From assembly GCA_015179025.1 (NCBI GenBank), contig WHUX01000220.1, positions 1 through 64,000 of the forward strand: DNA of 64,000 nt. The letters run 5' to 3'. The notes beneath the pieces are model-generated. The model ran no database searches. It was not told where the DNA came from and was given only the letters and a program-made list of their open reading frames with translations. The DNA comes from Terfezia claveryi. Taxonomy: Eukaryota > Ascomycota > Pezizomycetes > Pezizales > Pezizaceae. Both the position numbers and the translations under genes were made by a program. Every line of letters begins with the position of its first letter. Positions within the stretch are counted from its first letter, which is position 1. This document shows, in pieces, positions 1 through 11,400 of this stretch.

Positions 1-2521
1 TAGAATTGAATTATATCCATTTGACTAAGGTAGTTCTGTAATGAAATCTATTGAAATATCTCACCAAGCCCCTTGTGGTATTGATAATCATTATAGGATT
101 CCTAAAGAAGCATGTTGTGATATTTTTGATTATTGATAGGGATGAAAATTGCGAATATAATGATCTACTTCTTTATGCATTTGTGGCCAATAGTATTGTC
201 ATGATAATAATTCCAAAGTTTTAGAATACTCTGGATGTCCTGCTATTGGGATTATATGGTGATCTTCAATTAATTGTAGCTTTAGAGGATTATAGTTTAG
301 TACATAAATTTTCCCCCGAAATCTCAGCTTACTATTATCCTCTTCATATTTTGCTAATGAGATATCTTTTGATTGTTTTTGTCCCTGTTGAAGTTTCTTC
401 AAGGTTTCTTGTAGTACCGGATCAATAGCAAATCCCTGTTGGAACAAGTCCTCAATAGATTGGCCCTTTTCCATTATCATATTTATCGCCAGGTTATAGG
501 GTTTTAATACCACTTGGTGTTAGAATTATGTATGTTCATCCCCTTCTTTAGGAATGTCTCCTGACCTTCTTGTAAAGGTATCCGGTTTTCCAGCGGATTT
601 TCCTGGTCAGTAGATTATCTTAAAGTTAAAGCAGGATAAAATACTCTGACCATCTAATTTAGTGTCTATTTAATAGTTTTATAGATATGAAATATTCCAG
701 ATTTCTATGGTCAGAGAGTACTTTAATAGAATGTATAGTAGATTCTAGTTCTGGTCTCTATTCTTCAAAGCATCATACAATTGCCATTAATTCTTTGTCA
801 TATATTTCATAGTTGTACTCAGCTGGAGAATGTTTTTTGAGAAGTATGCTATGGGATATAGTATTCCATTCTTGTTGTATTGTGACAGTATTCCAGCAGA
901 AACATAGTCAGAGGCATTAGCTTCTATGAGTATTTCGTCGTCTGGATCGAAACATTGGAGGATGAGAGCAGTAGTGAATGCTTTTTTAAGGTGTTGGAAT
1001 ATAGATTCACATTCATTATCCCATTTCCATAGTGTATCTTTTTTAGTAAGCTTTACTATAGGTACTACTATAGAGGAAAAATCTTTTATGAACCGTCGAT
1101 AGAAATTAGCAAATCCTAAGAAACATCTGGCATCATGTAAGTTAATTGGGGATTCCCAGTCAATAATAGCTTTAATTTTTGTAGGGTCCATTTGTATGCC
1201 ATTTTTAGATATTATCATGCCGAGATATTGTACTTTTGTTTTATGGAATTTGTATTTTTCTGGTTTTAGGTATAGTCCGGCGTTTTGTAGTGCTTCTAAT
1301 ACCTTTGATATATAGTGTTTATATTCCTCTAGTGTATAGCTGTATATTAAAATATTGTTCAAGTAAGCTGTACAGAAATTATCCAGAAACGGGTGGAGGA
1401 CGTCATTAATGAAATATTGGAAACTGGCTGGGGTATTTATAAGGCCAAAAGGCATGATGAGTATTTCAAATAGGTCATAGCTTGTTTGAAATGCTATTTT
1501 CCATTCCTCCCCTTCTGCCATTCTGATTAGGTTGTATTCAATTCATATATCTAGTATTGTATAGTAATGAGCTTTTGATAGTCTGGTGAGTGTTTTGTAT
1601 ATTAAAGGTAATGGATATCGATTCTTAATGGTACCATCATTTAGTTCTCGATAATCAACACATAAATGCAATGACCCATTTTTATTCTTGACCAATAATA
1701 TAGGTACTCCTACAGGTAATGATGAAGCGTATATAAATCCTTTTGAGAGGTTTTCATCTATCTATTCTTTAAAGGCTTGTAGTTCTGGTTTAGATAGGGA
1801 ATATAGAGGCCCGAATGCTGGTGTAAATCCTTCTTTCAGTGGAATTTTATGATCATAGGATCGGTGAGGTAGAAGTACTTCTGTAATAGCTTTCTTAAAG
1901 AGAGGTAAATATTCATGGTATTCTGTAGGAAGGAGTTCTTTAATTTTATTATCTTTACTGTGAAGTTCCTGTTTAGCTGGCTTGAGAGCTTGATAGAGTT
2001 TGTAAATAGTGAACTGAAAAGGTTGTTCTATTCCTTTCCCTTTTTTAATTTGTCTGCTGAACGTGGAGCTAGCTATCATGACAATTTGAGGTTGTTGTAG
2101 AATCAGTATAGAAATCCCAGTAATTGATGAGGGTTTTTGAAAGCAGTATTGTATACAATATTCGGAATCAAAGGTAATTGTATTTTATATGAATCGGATG
2201 CTGACATCATGATAGCGAAGTCAAGGTATTCCCAATACTATGGGGTAATGTCTAAGTTTAGTAACAAATAAGAATAGTTGTTCATGGTGTTGCCCAATGG
2301 TCATTTGTATTTTGGTCATATGCATGATAATTCCAGATTCGATTAGTTGTTCATTGATTACTTCTAGTATTCAAGGTTTTCTTAGTTTATATAGTGGAAG
2401 TTTGTGATGGCTTGCAAAATCTTGATCTATAAATGCATACCCTGTAGTTCCACAATCTATAAGTGCATGTATAGGAATGAGGTTATTCTTATCTTTTATT
2501 TCACAAGTAACTACAAGATGA
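1..2521 (-). pseudogene. G1' Ty3/gypsy pol remnant: integrase, RNase H, RT, protease (3' half of split element)
   Basis: Read on the minus strand, the order is protease, reverse transcriptase, RNase H, integrase, as in Ty3/gypsy pol. The protease motif HALIDCGTTGYAFID lies near 2420-2465. The RT block at 787-1521 contains MPFGLINTPASFQ and a catalytic motif changed from YLDD to YLNN, so the enzyme should be dead. RNase H continues below 1000, and the integrase amino end runs from 513 past the window start. The translation parallels the better preserved element G1 at 22308-34838 throughout. Many stops and frameshifts interrupt it. The upstream part (gag and 5' LTR) is not adjacent. It lies at 45015-46837, because a 42.5-kb hAT-bounded unit splits the element inside the protease region. 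Confidence 0.9.
2514..2521. repeat. 8-bp target site duplication, left copy (CAAGATGA)
   Basis: CAAGATGA stands immediately left of the hAT-like end at 2522. The identical 8 bp stands immediately right of the opposite end, at 45007-45014. Removing one copy and everything between restores an open gypsy reading frame matching G1. Eight-base duplications are the hallmark of hAT transposition. Confidence 0.93.
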
Positions 2522-3060
2522 TAGTGTGCACTATAAGGCGAGTACAACTCAAACCTGGTCACCAAGACCCGCCTCGGTAAGTGAGTTTTGTAGTTTCAAC
2601 AACTCGCCAAGTCGGCTTTCCTGTCCTACAACTTGACTTGCAATTAATTGGTAATCTACAGATTACTTGCCAAGCCTACCCTGTTTCCTTTTTTTTTTTT
2701 ATTGTTTTGTCCTGACTCTTCTATAATCTCATCACGTTTAACATCCTCATTCCGTTCTCCTATATCTTGGTTGTCTTTGTATGACTAATTCTTTCTACCT
2801 TTATAGGTTGCTTGTATAGTGCCAGATTGCTTGTCTAGTATTCCTTGCACTATCACAGATTGTATGCACTGTGCCCGATTACTTGTCACAGATTTCTTGC
2901 ACTATCACGGATTCCTTGCTTCTTTCACTATGCGAAATTGCCTGTCATAGATTGCTTGCACTGTCATGGATTGCTTGCACTATGATGGATTGCTGGCACT
3001 GTCACGGATTGCTTGCACTATCATGGATTGCTTACACTGTCACAGATTGCTCCCATCCAT
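2522..3060. repeat. Left terminal region of giant hAT: TIR and subterminal repeats
   Basis: The terminal TAGTGTGCACTA is followed by an ACTCGCC/CGAGT-rich stretch. From about 2815 to 3050 comes an array of short repeats of the form ATTGCTTGCACTATCA. The right end (about 44695-44785) has the same kind of repeat in opposite orientation. Such subterminal arrays are known transposase-binding regions in hAT elements. The binding role here is inferred. Confidence 0.75.
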
Positions 3061-3615
3061 TGACAAACAATACTAGCAATCTGTACTACATAGCCAAACA
3101 AAATCCTTACCCAAATATCAGTTAAGAAATATATTAATATACCTTAAATAAATCACAAGACCCATCACCATAACTATAACAAAAATCCTTCCCATATCCT
3201 ACAAAACCTGAAAAATCCTTCCTAACCTCACTTGAGTTTACCAATAATCCCCCGTAAATCAATTCATACAACTATGCAACATAGAAAGAAAAAAAAAAAA
3301 CTCTTGAAAGCAAAACCAAATGCCCTAAACGTTCCCTAAAAACAGTACTTAGCTGGTAGGATGGTGTTCAACTAGTAGGAAGTCGGGTACTGGAACCTAA
3401 TTCGACAAAGATTCCAATATTTACCTTAGCTGTCAGGCGTTCGAGTATCTGTGTTTCTTAGTAATTGACATCTAAACTAGAATTGTATAACATCAGGGCA
3501 GTCCCTCTTCGACTGTTGATGTAAACCTCCCTACATTATAGTCGTTCTTGTAACTATATATTTCATCCTCAGTAATAGTGAACTTTCTGCTAGGTGATGT
3601 ACAGTATGCTAATAC
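3061..3615. other. Non-coding stretch
   Basis: AT-rich sequence without a convincing gene, apart from one A12 run near 3290. No long open frame or paired repeat was recognised. Confidence 0.5.
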
Positions 3616-3895
3616 AAGGGAATGATTATTAGGTACCTGCGCCTCCTCCTCCTGCTGCCCCTCTGCCTGCTACTGCCCCCACCATTGCTACTGCTTCTCC
3701 TCCTCCTCCTGCTTCTAGTCCTCCTCCTCCTGCCTCTAGTCCTGCTCCGGCTGCTGCTGCTGCTACTACCACTACTCCTAGTCCTCCCCCTGCCCCTGGT
3801 CCTGCTCCTGCTGCTGCTGTTGCTGCTGCTCCTCCTCCTCCTGCCCCTGCTACTGCTGCTGGCCCTCCTCCTCTGGCTAGTCTTGGTACTGCACG
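3616..3895. repeat. Low-complexity CTG/CTC tract
   Basis: A run of CTCCTC, CTGCTG and related triplets. It is open in several frames: poly-Leu on plus and an Ala/Gly-rich reading on minus that ends a frame beginning at 3988. The openness follows from the triplet composition, so I do not call a protein. The minus reading starts about 100 bp downstream of the H3-like frame and could be untranslated or a further exon. Confidence 0.7.
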
Positions 3896-4094
3896 GTATC
3901 CTCTTTTTGCTTTTTTAGCTATTTGTCGGCTCACATGAGGTACATGTAGAAATGCCCCTGGTACATTACCCCTGGCCAATATATTCACCTAAATTTTATA
4001 CCATAGTCTAACATCCCGCTGTAAGATTGTTTGTCTATTGTTTGTTTCACTGCCTTGTATTGCAATCAGGGCACCGCTTTTTCTGTATTCGTAA

Positions 4095-4583
4095 TTAGTC
4101 ATATTTGTCTGTGATAGCATCTATAACAGCATCTGTGATATATTTTGACTTACTAGTGAAATACTCATGCATATTTGCTTCCGCCACCTCCTGTATGGCA
4201 TCTGTTGCCCTCACTTGGATATGCTCCATATTATTCTGATCTATGAACTGCAGGTATTTGTTGTTATTATCCCTATTAACGTTTAGTACAATCTCCTTGC
4301 AATGCCTATAGAATGCAATCTTCGGAAATATTAGGTCAATGCTTCTCTGTTGATTCCTAATCTGACATATAAGGCTGACTAATAATATAGTTAGATTAGT
4401 CCTTTTTACTTCATAGAATAGAATACTTCATGGAATGGAATGCTAACGTCCTTGTGACTGCTTTCTTATGGTTTCTGGTGCTACCACTTTTTGGGAGGGC
4501 ACGACTGATTTTATATTCTTAGGGACTTGTGACCTTGCTGGTTGCCCAGGGTTTTTCTTCGGAACCTACTTTGTTCTTGCCAT
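4095..4583 (-). pseudogene. Divergent histone H3-like gene, degenerate, one intron
   Basis: The reading starts MARTK at 4583, the canonical H3 start, followed by TAG where H3 has Gln5 (CAG). Exon 1 (4583-4448) gives 45 codons, the same length as the H3 tail up to Gly44. Lysines align with K4 and K9, and glycine with G12. A 69-nt intron (4447-4379) has donor GTTAGC, a CTAATCTAAC branch region and an ATTAG acceptor. Splicing joins phase 1 correctly. Exon 2 (4378-4095) then reads like the H3 fold: QIRNQQRSIDLI resembles the REIRRYQKSTELL helix, KIAFYRHCKEIV resembles LPFQRLVREIA, and RATDAIQEVAEA resembles SSAVMALQEASEA. The loop between helices 1 and 2 is about a dozen residues longer than in H3. 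The frame ends at TAA (4095). The final helix is not clearly preserved. A CENP-A-like origin is possible, but the MARTK tail favours H3. Confidence 0.72.
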
Positions 4584-4589
4584 TATTAT

Positions 4590-5390
4590 ATATTAGCTGG
4601 TTAAAGGAGGTAATAAACTTGGTAACTCAGGGGCGATAGTGATGATCTTATACGAGACGAAGCAATACAGAGCATTGTGGGGATCCAGACCTAACTATCA
4701 AACAATGAATCCAAGTTTGCCTGCATGTTCCCTTAAGTTAGCTTAGATACTTTAGTGTTATACATCAATAAAGGAAACCCGACAAAGGAAACACGACAAA
4801 CGAAACCCTATAAAGGATATCGACAACTAGCTGTTAGGCTATTAGTCATATACACAATTAAGCTAAACAAGTATTATCATGGCAGATTAACTCACCTTTT
4901 GCCAAATTCTCCCTAGGGACTGACTCATTTTGGCCCCCTTAATGGGGCCGCATATGGGTTACTTTTGCCTGCAGGTGGGCTAGAATTACCGGAGGAGACC
5001 AGACAAGCTGGAAGGCGATATATACTAGAGTATATATATATACCTATCTGTCTCATATGCAACCTTAGAATACCGAGGGACTAGTGCAAGCCGACTCGTG
5101 AGTTGTACCCTAGTCTAAGCCTGCACCATTAGCCTAATATACCGGGCTTGTGCCAACCAGACTATATCTTAAGTACTCTATTGTCCACCTAGTAACTAGT
5201 CTATACTAACCTATTGCTGTATCCAAAAGAATAATAAATCAACAATCCTGACCCACAATGATATATCAAACAACTAATACTAAACATTCCATTAGAGAAC
5301 AAGGAAATAGAGAAATAATTACTGGACAACATAGGGATCTGTAACAAAATATAAATTCCGTGACAAAGTATAAGGTCTGTGACATCCCAT
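4590..5390. other. Intergenic region between two minus-strand genes
   Basis: No coding region recognised. A GACTAGTGCAAGCCGACTCG motif near 5090 resembles a hAT-type terminus (TAGTGCA followed by CGACTCG). No inverted partner with a duplication was found, so it is only noted. Short direct repeats (GACAAAGGAAAC-like) occur near 4775-4815. Confidence 0.4.
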
Positions 5391-5396
5391 ACATGG

Positions 5397-6691
5397 TCGT
5401 TATTCATCATGTTCTTCTCCCTCGATATCATCCTCTCCTTCACCCTTTTCATCCTCTTCATCTTCTTCATCCTCTTTATCTTCTTCACCCTCTTCATCTT
5501 CTTTATCCTCTTCACCCTCTTCATTTTCTTCATCACCTTCTTCCACTTTATTCTCCTCAATCCCCTCCACATCTTCGTAATTATCATCATCTGTGTTGCT
5601 CGGGATAAGTTCTGAGGGTGAATCGCCACCAAGATGAGGCAATCCTTTTTGACGTAGCCTCGATACTGGCCATAATGGAGTTTCGATTACGCTATCCTTT
5701 ACCAAATATACCTTGGCATCATCGTTGGAATCAGTAAGCTCGGCCTCAGCGTCAAATGATGAAAGGTCGTCCTCTAGAACCTGGCCATTGCTTTCATCTT
5801 CGAAGTCCTATGCTATGGTGAATAATATATCACAATTCTGAAGGGAGAGATACATACGGGTTCAATATCCTCAACTGTATTACTTAAACAATCTTCCGCA
5901 CCCCCTTCAGCTATTTCTATTTCCTGTATGATCCAATCAGCTATGGCAATTGCATCGTCTTATGCATGTGGCTGTTCAATTGGGCCTTTGAACCGTGCGT
6001 ATGCTTGGCGTGAAATAGGCTCAATACTAACAACAACACTAAACTTATTTACTGGCTTTGTTCCTGTTTCTTCCAAATCACTTTCTGGAATTGTAAATGC
6101 CAGTATATTATCACCTTCGCCTAGCTCAAGATAAAACCTCTTCTGTGCTTGGGAGAGCCCATACCAGTAATATAAAATATACGCCTTCTTCCTAACTAAC
6201 ATTGCCTCCCAGGTCTTTTGGACAAGTCATTCGAACTTGCCGCATTGCACATCACTGAGCTGATTCCTCTTCATCCCAATTGGTGCACCGGTAACAGTGG
6301 CATGCTCACTCTCCGCTACGCCATCTTTAAGAGCCCTATTAACTTTTTGGCACTTCCACTCCTTGGCTCGTTCGAACGCTAGAAGTGGATCTAGCAATCT
6401 TTTCTGAGTTTCCCAGATTTTTCTGGTATGTGGATTGGTTGATGTTCCCCAAACTTTATGACCCCCACTAAACTCTTTGTCTAGGTCGAATTCTTTTGAG
6501 CTCCAAAGAAATTCTGCATACTTCTCATATGGGTTTACTGGTATAACTGGGGCTGGGGCAGGCATAGCTAGAATAGATATGACTGGCATAGTTGTTACAG
6601 AAGTCTTTCTCCATTTGTATTTATCTGTTGTTCGATTCCGAATGTTGTGTTCCTCTTCATCGCATCTTCTTTTTTGTATGGGGCCTACCAT
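5397..6691 (-). pseudogene. Unrecognised protein with long acidic C-terminal tail, two in-frame stops, one intron
   Basis: One continuous minus-strand frame starts with MVGPIQKRRCDEEE at 6691. Exon 1 (6691-5858, 278 codons) carries two stops, TGA at 6227-6229 and TAA at 5960-5962, and the protein-like sequence continues in the same frame after both. A 50-nt intron (5857-5808) has GTATGT and CATAG boundaries and joins in phase 0. Exon 2 (5807-5397) ends in about 60 residues dominated by Glu and Asp, with repeats such as GEEDKEDEE, then TAA. The total is about 414 codons. I do not recognise a family. Acidic tails are common in histone chaperones and nucleolar proteins, and the H3-like gene is the next gene downstream on the same strand. 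A chaperone role is only a guess. Confidence 0.6.
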
Positions 6692-7430
6692 TATGATCCC
6701 TTGCTTTGATAGTCTGTTTTTTTGGCTATATGCTTTCTTGTCAATCTATAGACGTCCTAGACACCAACCGTGACACTGTCCATGACACCATCCATGACAC
6801 TATTATGACACAGCCCTTGGAGCACTTTGGATCATACATGACCTTGGAGCACATACCTGCAGAAATGAGGCCTTGTAACCGGCGCTGACAATAGCTAATA
6901 GTGGGTATTATACTGGACGCAGCATGAGACTTTTACAATTCAGTGAATTACACTATCTTTCCAATTTAGGCAACCCATAAGGATACAACCTTTGAATATT
7001 CTGAGGCCAAGTTATGTGGGTTAAAATGTCTATGATATCTCCGTCAATAATCTTTCCACCTACGACTTACATAGCTGGTCTCCGGTTATAGAACTTAAAG
7101 CACTTACCCCTGAATTATTATGAGCACAATTTATATGGGTTGAACTGTCAATGTTTGTTGTAACAAATGAATGAGATTCTCAGATGCCTCACAAGTTATG
7201 GCGAGTTGAAGTGAACAAAGAGGCAAATTGAACAAAGGGGAAATTGAATAAAGGCATGCATTCATTCTTTGTATGCAAGCAAACATCGAGACTATAAGCA
7301 AACTTAGATGTCATAAACTGAAAAAGGAAAATATGACTTGTATTACTACTAAGCGAGCATATGTTACTAAGCGCATAGATGCATTCCAAATAAACCAGAA
7401 TTATTATTTCTTAAAATTCATAGTTATAGG
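6692..7430. other. No gene recognised
   Basis: Contains a short direct repeat of TCCATGACAC units near 6778-6812. Otherwise no coding, RNA or inverted-repeat feature stands out. Confidence 0.4.
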
Positions 7431-7439
7431 GCCAATATG

Positions 7440-8010
7440 GGCAATATAGATATTTGAACAGCCAGGCCGATAAGATGCCCTTCCATTGAGCTGACTATCT
7501 CAAGCTGTCTACCTAGACCTGCCCTCCTTTTTTCCCTCCGCTTCTAATCGCGAGCCCTTTGTTGCTTACGGAGGAGCTGCTGTTAAGTATCCATAGTCCT
7601 GAGGGGAGCTACCTCATCCCCATCCTTATCAGATAAATGACTTAGTACTCGCAATGGGGAAGGGGCTTCACTGGGCAGAAACCAGAAGGGGCAGGGTCTA
7701 AAATCATAGGACGTTCTTAGAAGGCAGAAGCAGATGTAATAAATTGGGATAATTCATATTGCTGCTTGGGACAGGCTTCTCATTCTCCTTATTCTCTGGC
7801 TACTCGCTAGGAAAATCGTCTTCAACTCCTCACTATCTATAGGTGCCTCACTTGGGGTAGCAGGGACCTCTACTGGCCTGCGAGACTGGTAGTGCCACAG
7901 ATATCGGTTCCTAAGATCACTAGAGTAAAATTCGGATTAGCTGTAGGCTTCTAACAAGGTCCTGTTATTTTCAAGTGATGTGCCCACATACCGCTATAGC
8001 GCCTATTTCT
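7440..8010 (-). pseudogene. Degenerate coding-like stretch, family unknown
   Basis: On the minus strand, protein-like segments appear in switching frames. A segment with RNRYLWHYQSRRPVEVPATP and SEELKTIFLASSQRIRRM is followed by a charged, coiled-coil-like segment with LLRKQQRARD and KRREKRRAGLGRQLE. Stops and at least one frameshift separate them. No start is assigned and no family is recognised. It has the same orientation as the two minus-strand genes to its left. Confidence 0.3.
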
Positions 8011-8569
8011 GTCCACTGGAGCCTTAACTATTTTCTACTACTATAAGCCACAGTGCTTTTGGCACGTGCAGTTGCCTATGGCTTCCAAAAGTTCAGTCCC
8101 CAGAAGTAATGAAAATACGATCAGAATCTATCCAGTGCAACCGGTCAATTGGGCAAGCCTATTAAGCCTAGAATCACAAATACCAAGATTACGTAGGATA
8201 ACTGCAAAAAATGATATTGGACAAGAAACTAAGTATGAGAAGTTATACCTTGGGGCCATGCTTTGCTCTGAGATTCTTGTGCTCGAGTTGTATGCATAGT
8301 GTTGTTCGGTGTGTGAGATCTTGAGGATAAGGATTATGGTAGTTGAAGAAGTAGTGTAGTGATTGCAGTTACTGTAGTTGAAGGAGCAGCGAGGACATGC
8401 GGATTTTATCTACCATTGCTATGGCCACTATCTGGCTATGGTCTACCCTCCAGCCCCTTGATGTCTCTATTGCTAAAGTAAAGGAGTCTCAGAAACGAGA
8501 TAAACTATACAATTAGAGCGAAGAAAAAAAGCCAATACCCAATTAGTATGTAGTTAGTCATTAATGTGG

Positions 8570-9040
8570 AGGTATCTTCTACACGATTGGGAGTTTGATA
8601 TGGTTGGAATCACTTGACAGTTAGTTGGTTGTCTTGTCACGGATTGTTTGTCTTGTCACAGACTAGTTGACTTATCATTTGTTGTCTTTCAGATTGACTG
8701 TCTTATCATAGATTGGATTATCTTTTATGTACTCGTTGACTTGTTAGTCGGTTGGCACTTGACTTGTTACAGACTGATCGTCTTGTCATAGACTTATCAC
8801 TGAGTAATTGTGTTGGTACGTACTGGTTGACTAGTCTGTTGCACTACCCGTCATTGTTGTCAGACTAGTTGACTTGTTAGTCTCGATCAGACCCTCGTAG
8901 AGGTTGACTTGTGAGGAGGGTGTTGTGCCAACCAGACTATTGACTTGTCACGGACTAGTTGACTTGTCACAGAATAGTTAACTTGTTAGACTAGTTGACT
9001 TGTTACGGACTAGTTGAATTGTCACGGACTGGTCACTGCT
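8570..9040. repeat. Array of GACTAGTTGACTTGTCAC-type repeats
   Basis: About a dozen imperfect copies of a unit combining GACTAGTTGACTTGTCAC with GGATTGTTTGTC. The same words (TTGTCACGGATTG and relatives) make up the subterminal arrays of the giant hAT unit at 2815-3050 and 44695-44785. It may mark another hAT terminus or an internal extension of the left subterminal region. Confidence 0.6.
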
Positions 9041-9357
9041 GAGCAGTTTGGTACTTGCGGTTATACCAAGCAGGCATAGGTATTTCGTAGCATTACCAAA
9101 TATGGTCACATACCGTAGAGCTCCAGTTATTCGTAGCGTAATTTCAAATTGGGTGGCATACTTAAGTAGTGTTTCTGTTGAGGCTTAACTAAGCAACTTC
9201 ACCCAACAGGTATAGATTTCATAAGCTAAGCAGCATTAGCCACCAGATCTTAGTACACTACTGGGTATGTAGGCCAGATTTAAATAAGGCTACTGAGTAA
9301 CTAGTATGTACTGATCTAAAGTAGAATAAAGAGGTATGTAAATAGGATACTACATCC

Positions 9358-9515
9358 ACTAGCGAACAACGATCCTTGTCAGTTTAATGACATAGGCCGA
9401 GATTATGCAGTAAAGGTGATGTTGAGTGCAAAACAGTGGTGGTAACATGCTACTGACTTGCTAATAATGTCTGCAGTGAAAGTCAGAGAACTGACAAGGA
9501 TCGTTATTCGCCAGT
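9358..9515. mobile_element. Short foldback MITE with 27-bp terminal inverted repeats
   Basis: The left end reads ACTAGCGAACAACGATCC and continues to CTTGTCAGTT. The right end, read inward on the other strand, is ACTGGCGAATAACGATCC with the same continuation, giving two mismatches in about 27 bp. The interior is non-coding. No target duplication was clear, so the superfamily is unassigned. Confidence 0.7.
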
Positions 9516-9681
9516 AATGCAGTATTACAATATCCAGATAATTCCTAAATAGGCAATAGTCATCGAATATGAGCAATGAGTTTTTTCTTTTTTAAAAATG
9601 AAAAATAAAAAATCAAATAAATGAATAAAACTATATATATATAGAGTATGTAGGTATTGCCATTTATATTAGCCTAACAAT

Positions 9682-10595
9682 ATGGCGGAGAACTATTACA
9701 ACCCGGATGATGAAGAGTCATTTGAACACTTCAGAGTGTTGTGGGAGCAGAACAATGGACTATAATATTTCCTGAGCTGGGTAGTAGTGAATTGGTAAAA
9801 TTTGAGGCTACGCTGTTGGTTATAGAACGATTCGACTCAAGCAGGATTGAGTCTCGAGTAGCAGCCCAAGTACTCCTTGAGCTGATCTGGATAGGTTGGT
9901 ACTACTTATACCTTGTAGCCCATCTACTTGGGATCCATTTTATCTAGACAACTACACTTTTTACGATTTATTGTAGGTTACTCTTTTCAACTTTTACCTA
10001 ACTCTCTGCTGACCAACTACCAATAGCATGGGTGTGTTATCCTGGGTTTATGCGAAAATTGTCAATTTCTATCTGTAAGTTGATACTGGGCCGAAGAACA
10101 TCTAAGCTGTAACTTACCTTATTCTAGGTGCTTTCCAAGACCCATCGAATACTAGACACCTTAGTGTCTTGATGTCATGTATTTGTGCCTCAACCATGGC
10201 ACCTATCACCCAGAATAATAGTTCAATGTTATGGGGAGCGCATCTTGCTTCTACCTTCCTGAAGGCATGTTCTTGATGTTGCATCTAATCACAATGTCAG
10301 GCTAACTCCATGTAGACCTCCAGAGATTATCAACTTCTACGCAATGCCCGACTGGACTTGGAGATGCTCTTTACTACAATAGAACACTCCCACATCTAGT
10401 GAGAGTGACACGGACATGGAAGTGGATATGATTGCGGACAATGTTGAAAAGTGTGTAGTGGATTCGGAGTATAGTGGTTCCTCAGGTGCATTCTGCTCAA
10501 CCAATAGTGAAAGCTTTGGCTCTCCAAGCGAGCTTTGGAGGTCGTCTTCTAGTTTGGAAAGCTTACAAGCTTCAGAAGTGTCAGAAGCGTCAGAA
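9682..10595 (+). pseudogene. Possible gene fragment, family unknown
   Basis: A TATA-like CTATATATATATAG at 9631-9644 precedes an ATG at 9682 that opens MAENYYNPDDEESFEHF and stops at 9763. A later protein-like stretch on the same strand (about 10340-10590) reads FYAMPDWTWRC, then a TAG, then an acidic, serine-rich segment (SSESDTDMEVDMIADN). The two could be exons of one broken gene ending where palindromic element B1 begins. The link is not proven. Confidence 0.25.
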
Positions 10596-10674
10596 GCATC
10601 AGCAAGAAATCGTGTTTGCGTCCTGTGCATCCGGACGCATAGGACGCAAAGGACGCACAGGACGAAAACTCAAG

Positions 10675-10965
10675 ATCAGGACGCCAGTGCTTGGTGCTCG
10701 TGCATCAGGACGCCAGTGCTTGGTGCTCGTGCATCAGGACGCACTAGCAGTTTGCGCCCGCGTTTGGGACGCAACGCACTGTGCTCCAGCTCCTGGGACG
10801 CAACACTCGCCCGTGGCAGATGTTCCCGCGCCCAGGATGCAACACAAGTGTGCTTCTGCTCCTAAAACGCAATACAAGTGTGCTCCCATGCCTGGGACGC
10901 AACACATTTGTTTGGCAGATGCTCCCTCTCCTAGGACGCAACATGTGATGGACTGCTCGTCCCAA
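10675..10965. repeat. Minisatellite of GGGACGCAACAC-type units
   Basis: Imperfect units of about 30-50 bp built around GTGCTC and GGGACGCAAC. They lie in the arm of B1 and are open in several frames by composition. They are not taken as coding. Confidence 0.6.
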
Positions 10966-11199
10966 ACGCTATAGGTTCTACAGCTGGCATTGCTAACGGA
11001 TAGCCCACAATCGCTCTCTTCTACAATGCACCCGCTTGTATGTACGACGCTCTAACACCAGCCAGGTGCGTAGCCACTATTGCAGCCATTGCATATGCAT
11101 GCAGCGGAAATATCCATTGTATTCGCTAATAATTATATACACAGAAGTATTAAGTAATAGATATATATAGAGAGTATGCACTCGCTGCTTCAATCACTC

Positions 11200-11400
11200 T
11201 AACACTCGCTCTAATACTTGCTCCAATACTCGCTCTAATACTCGCTCTAATACTCGCCCTAATACTCGCCCTAATACTCACTCCAATACTCGCTCTAATA
11301 CTCGCCCTAATACTCGCTCCAATACTCGCTCTAGTACTCGCCCTAATACTCGCTCTGTTACTCGCTCCAATACTCACTCTAATGCTCGCCGTAATGTGCT
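11200..11400. repeat. 12-bp minisatellite (CTAATACTCGCY)
   Basis: About 16 tandem copies of a 12-bp unit, CTAATACTCGCT or CTAATACTCGCC. The same array occurs in both arms of B2 (39300-39410 and, inverted, 40635-40830). Confidence 0.85.

Noticed and set aside
3616..3988. Long open frames in several phases (Leu-rich plus, Ala/Gly-rich minus)
   Set aside because: The CTG/CTC triplet tract keeps all phases open. No conserved motif or homologue in the window supports a protein.
5085..5165. hAT-like terminus TAGTGCAAGCCGACTCG
   Set aside because: No inverted partner with an 8-bp duplication could be found by eye.
9160..9260. Possible small MITE between TAGTGTTTC and TACACTA words
   Set aside because: The inverted match is only about six bases and no flanking duplication is clear.
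10337..10974. Overlapping 97-166-codon frames on both strands
   Set aside because: Much of their length lies in the GGACGC minisatellite of element B1. Only the short upstream part on plus looks protein-like, and it is listed separately at low confidence.
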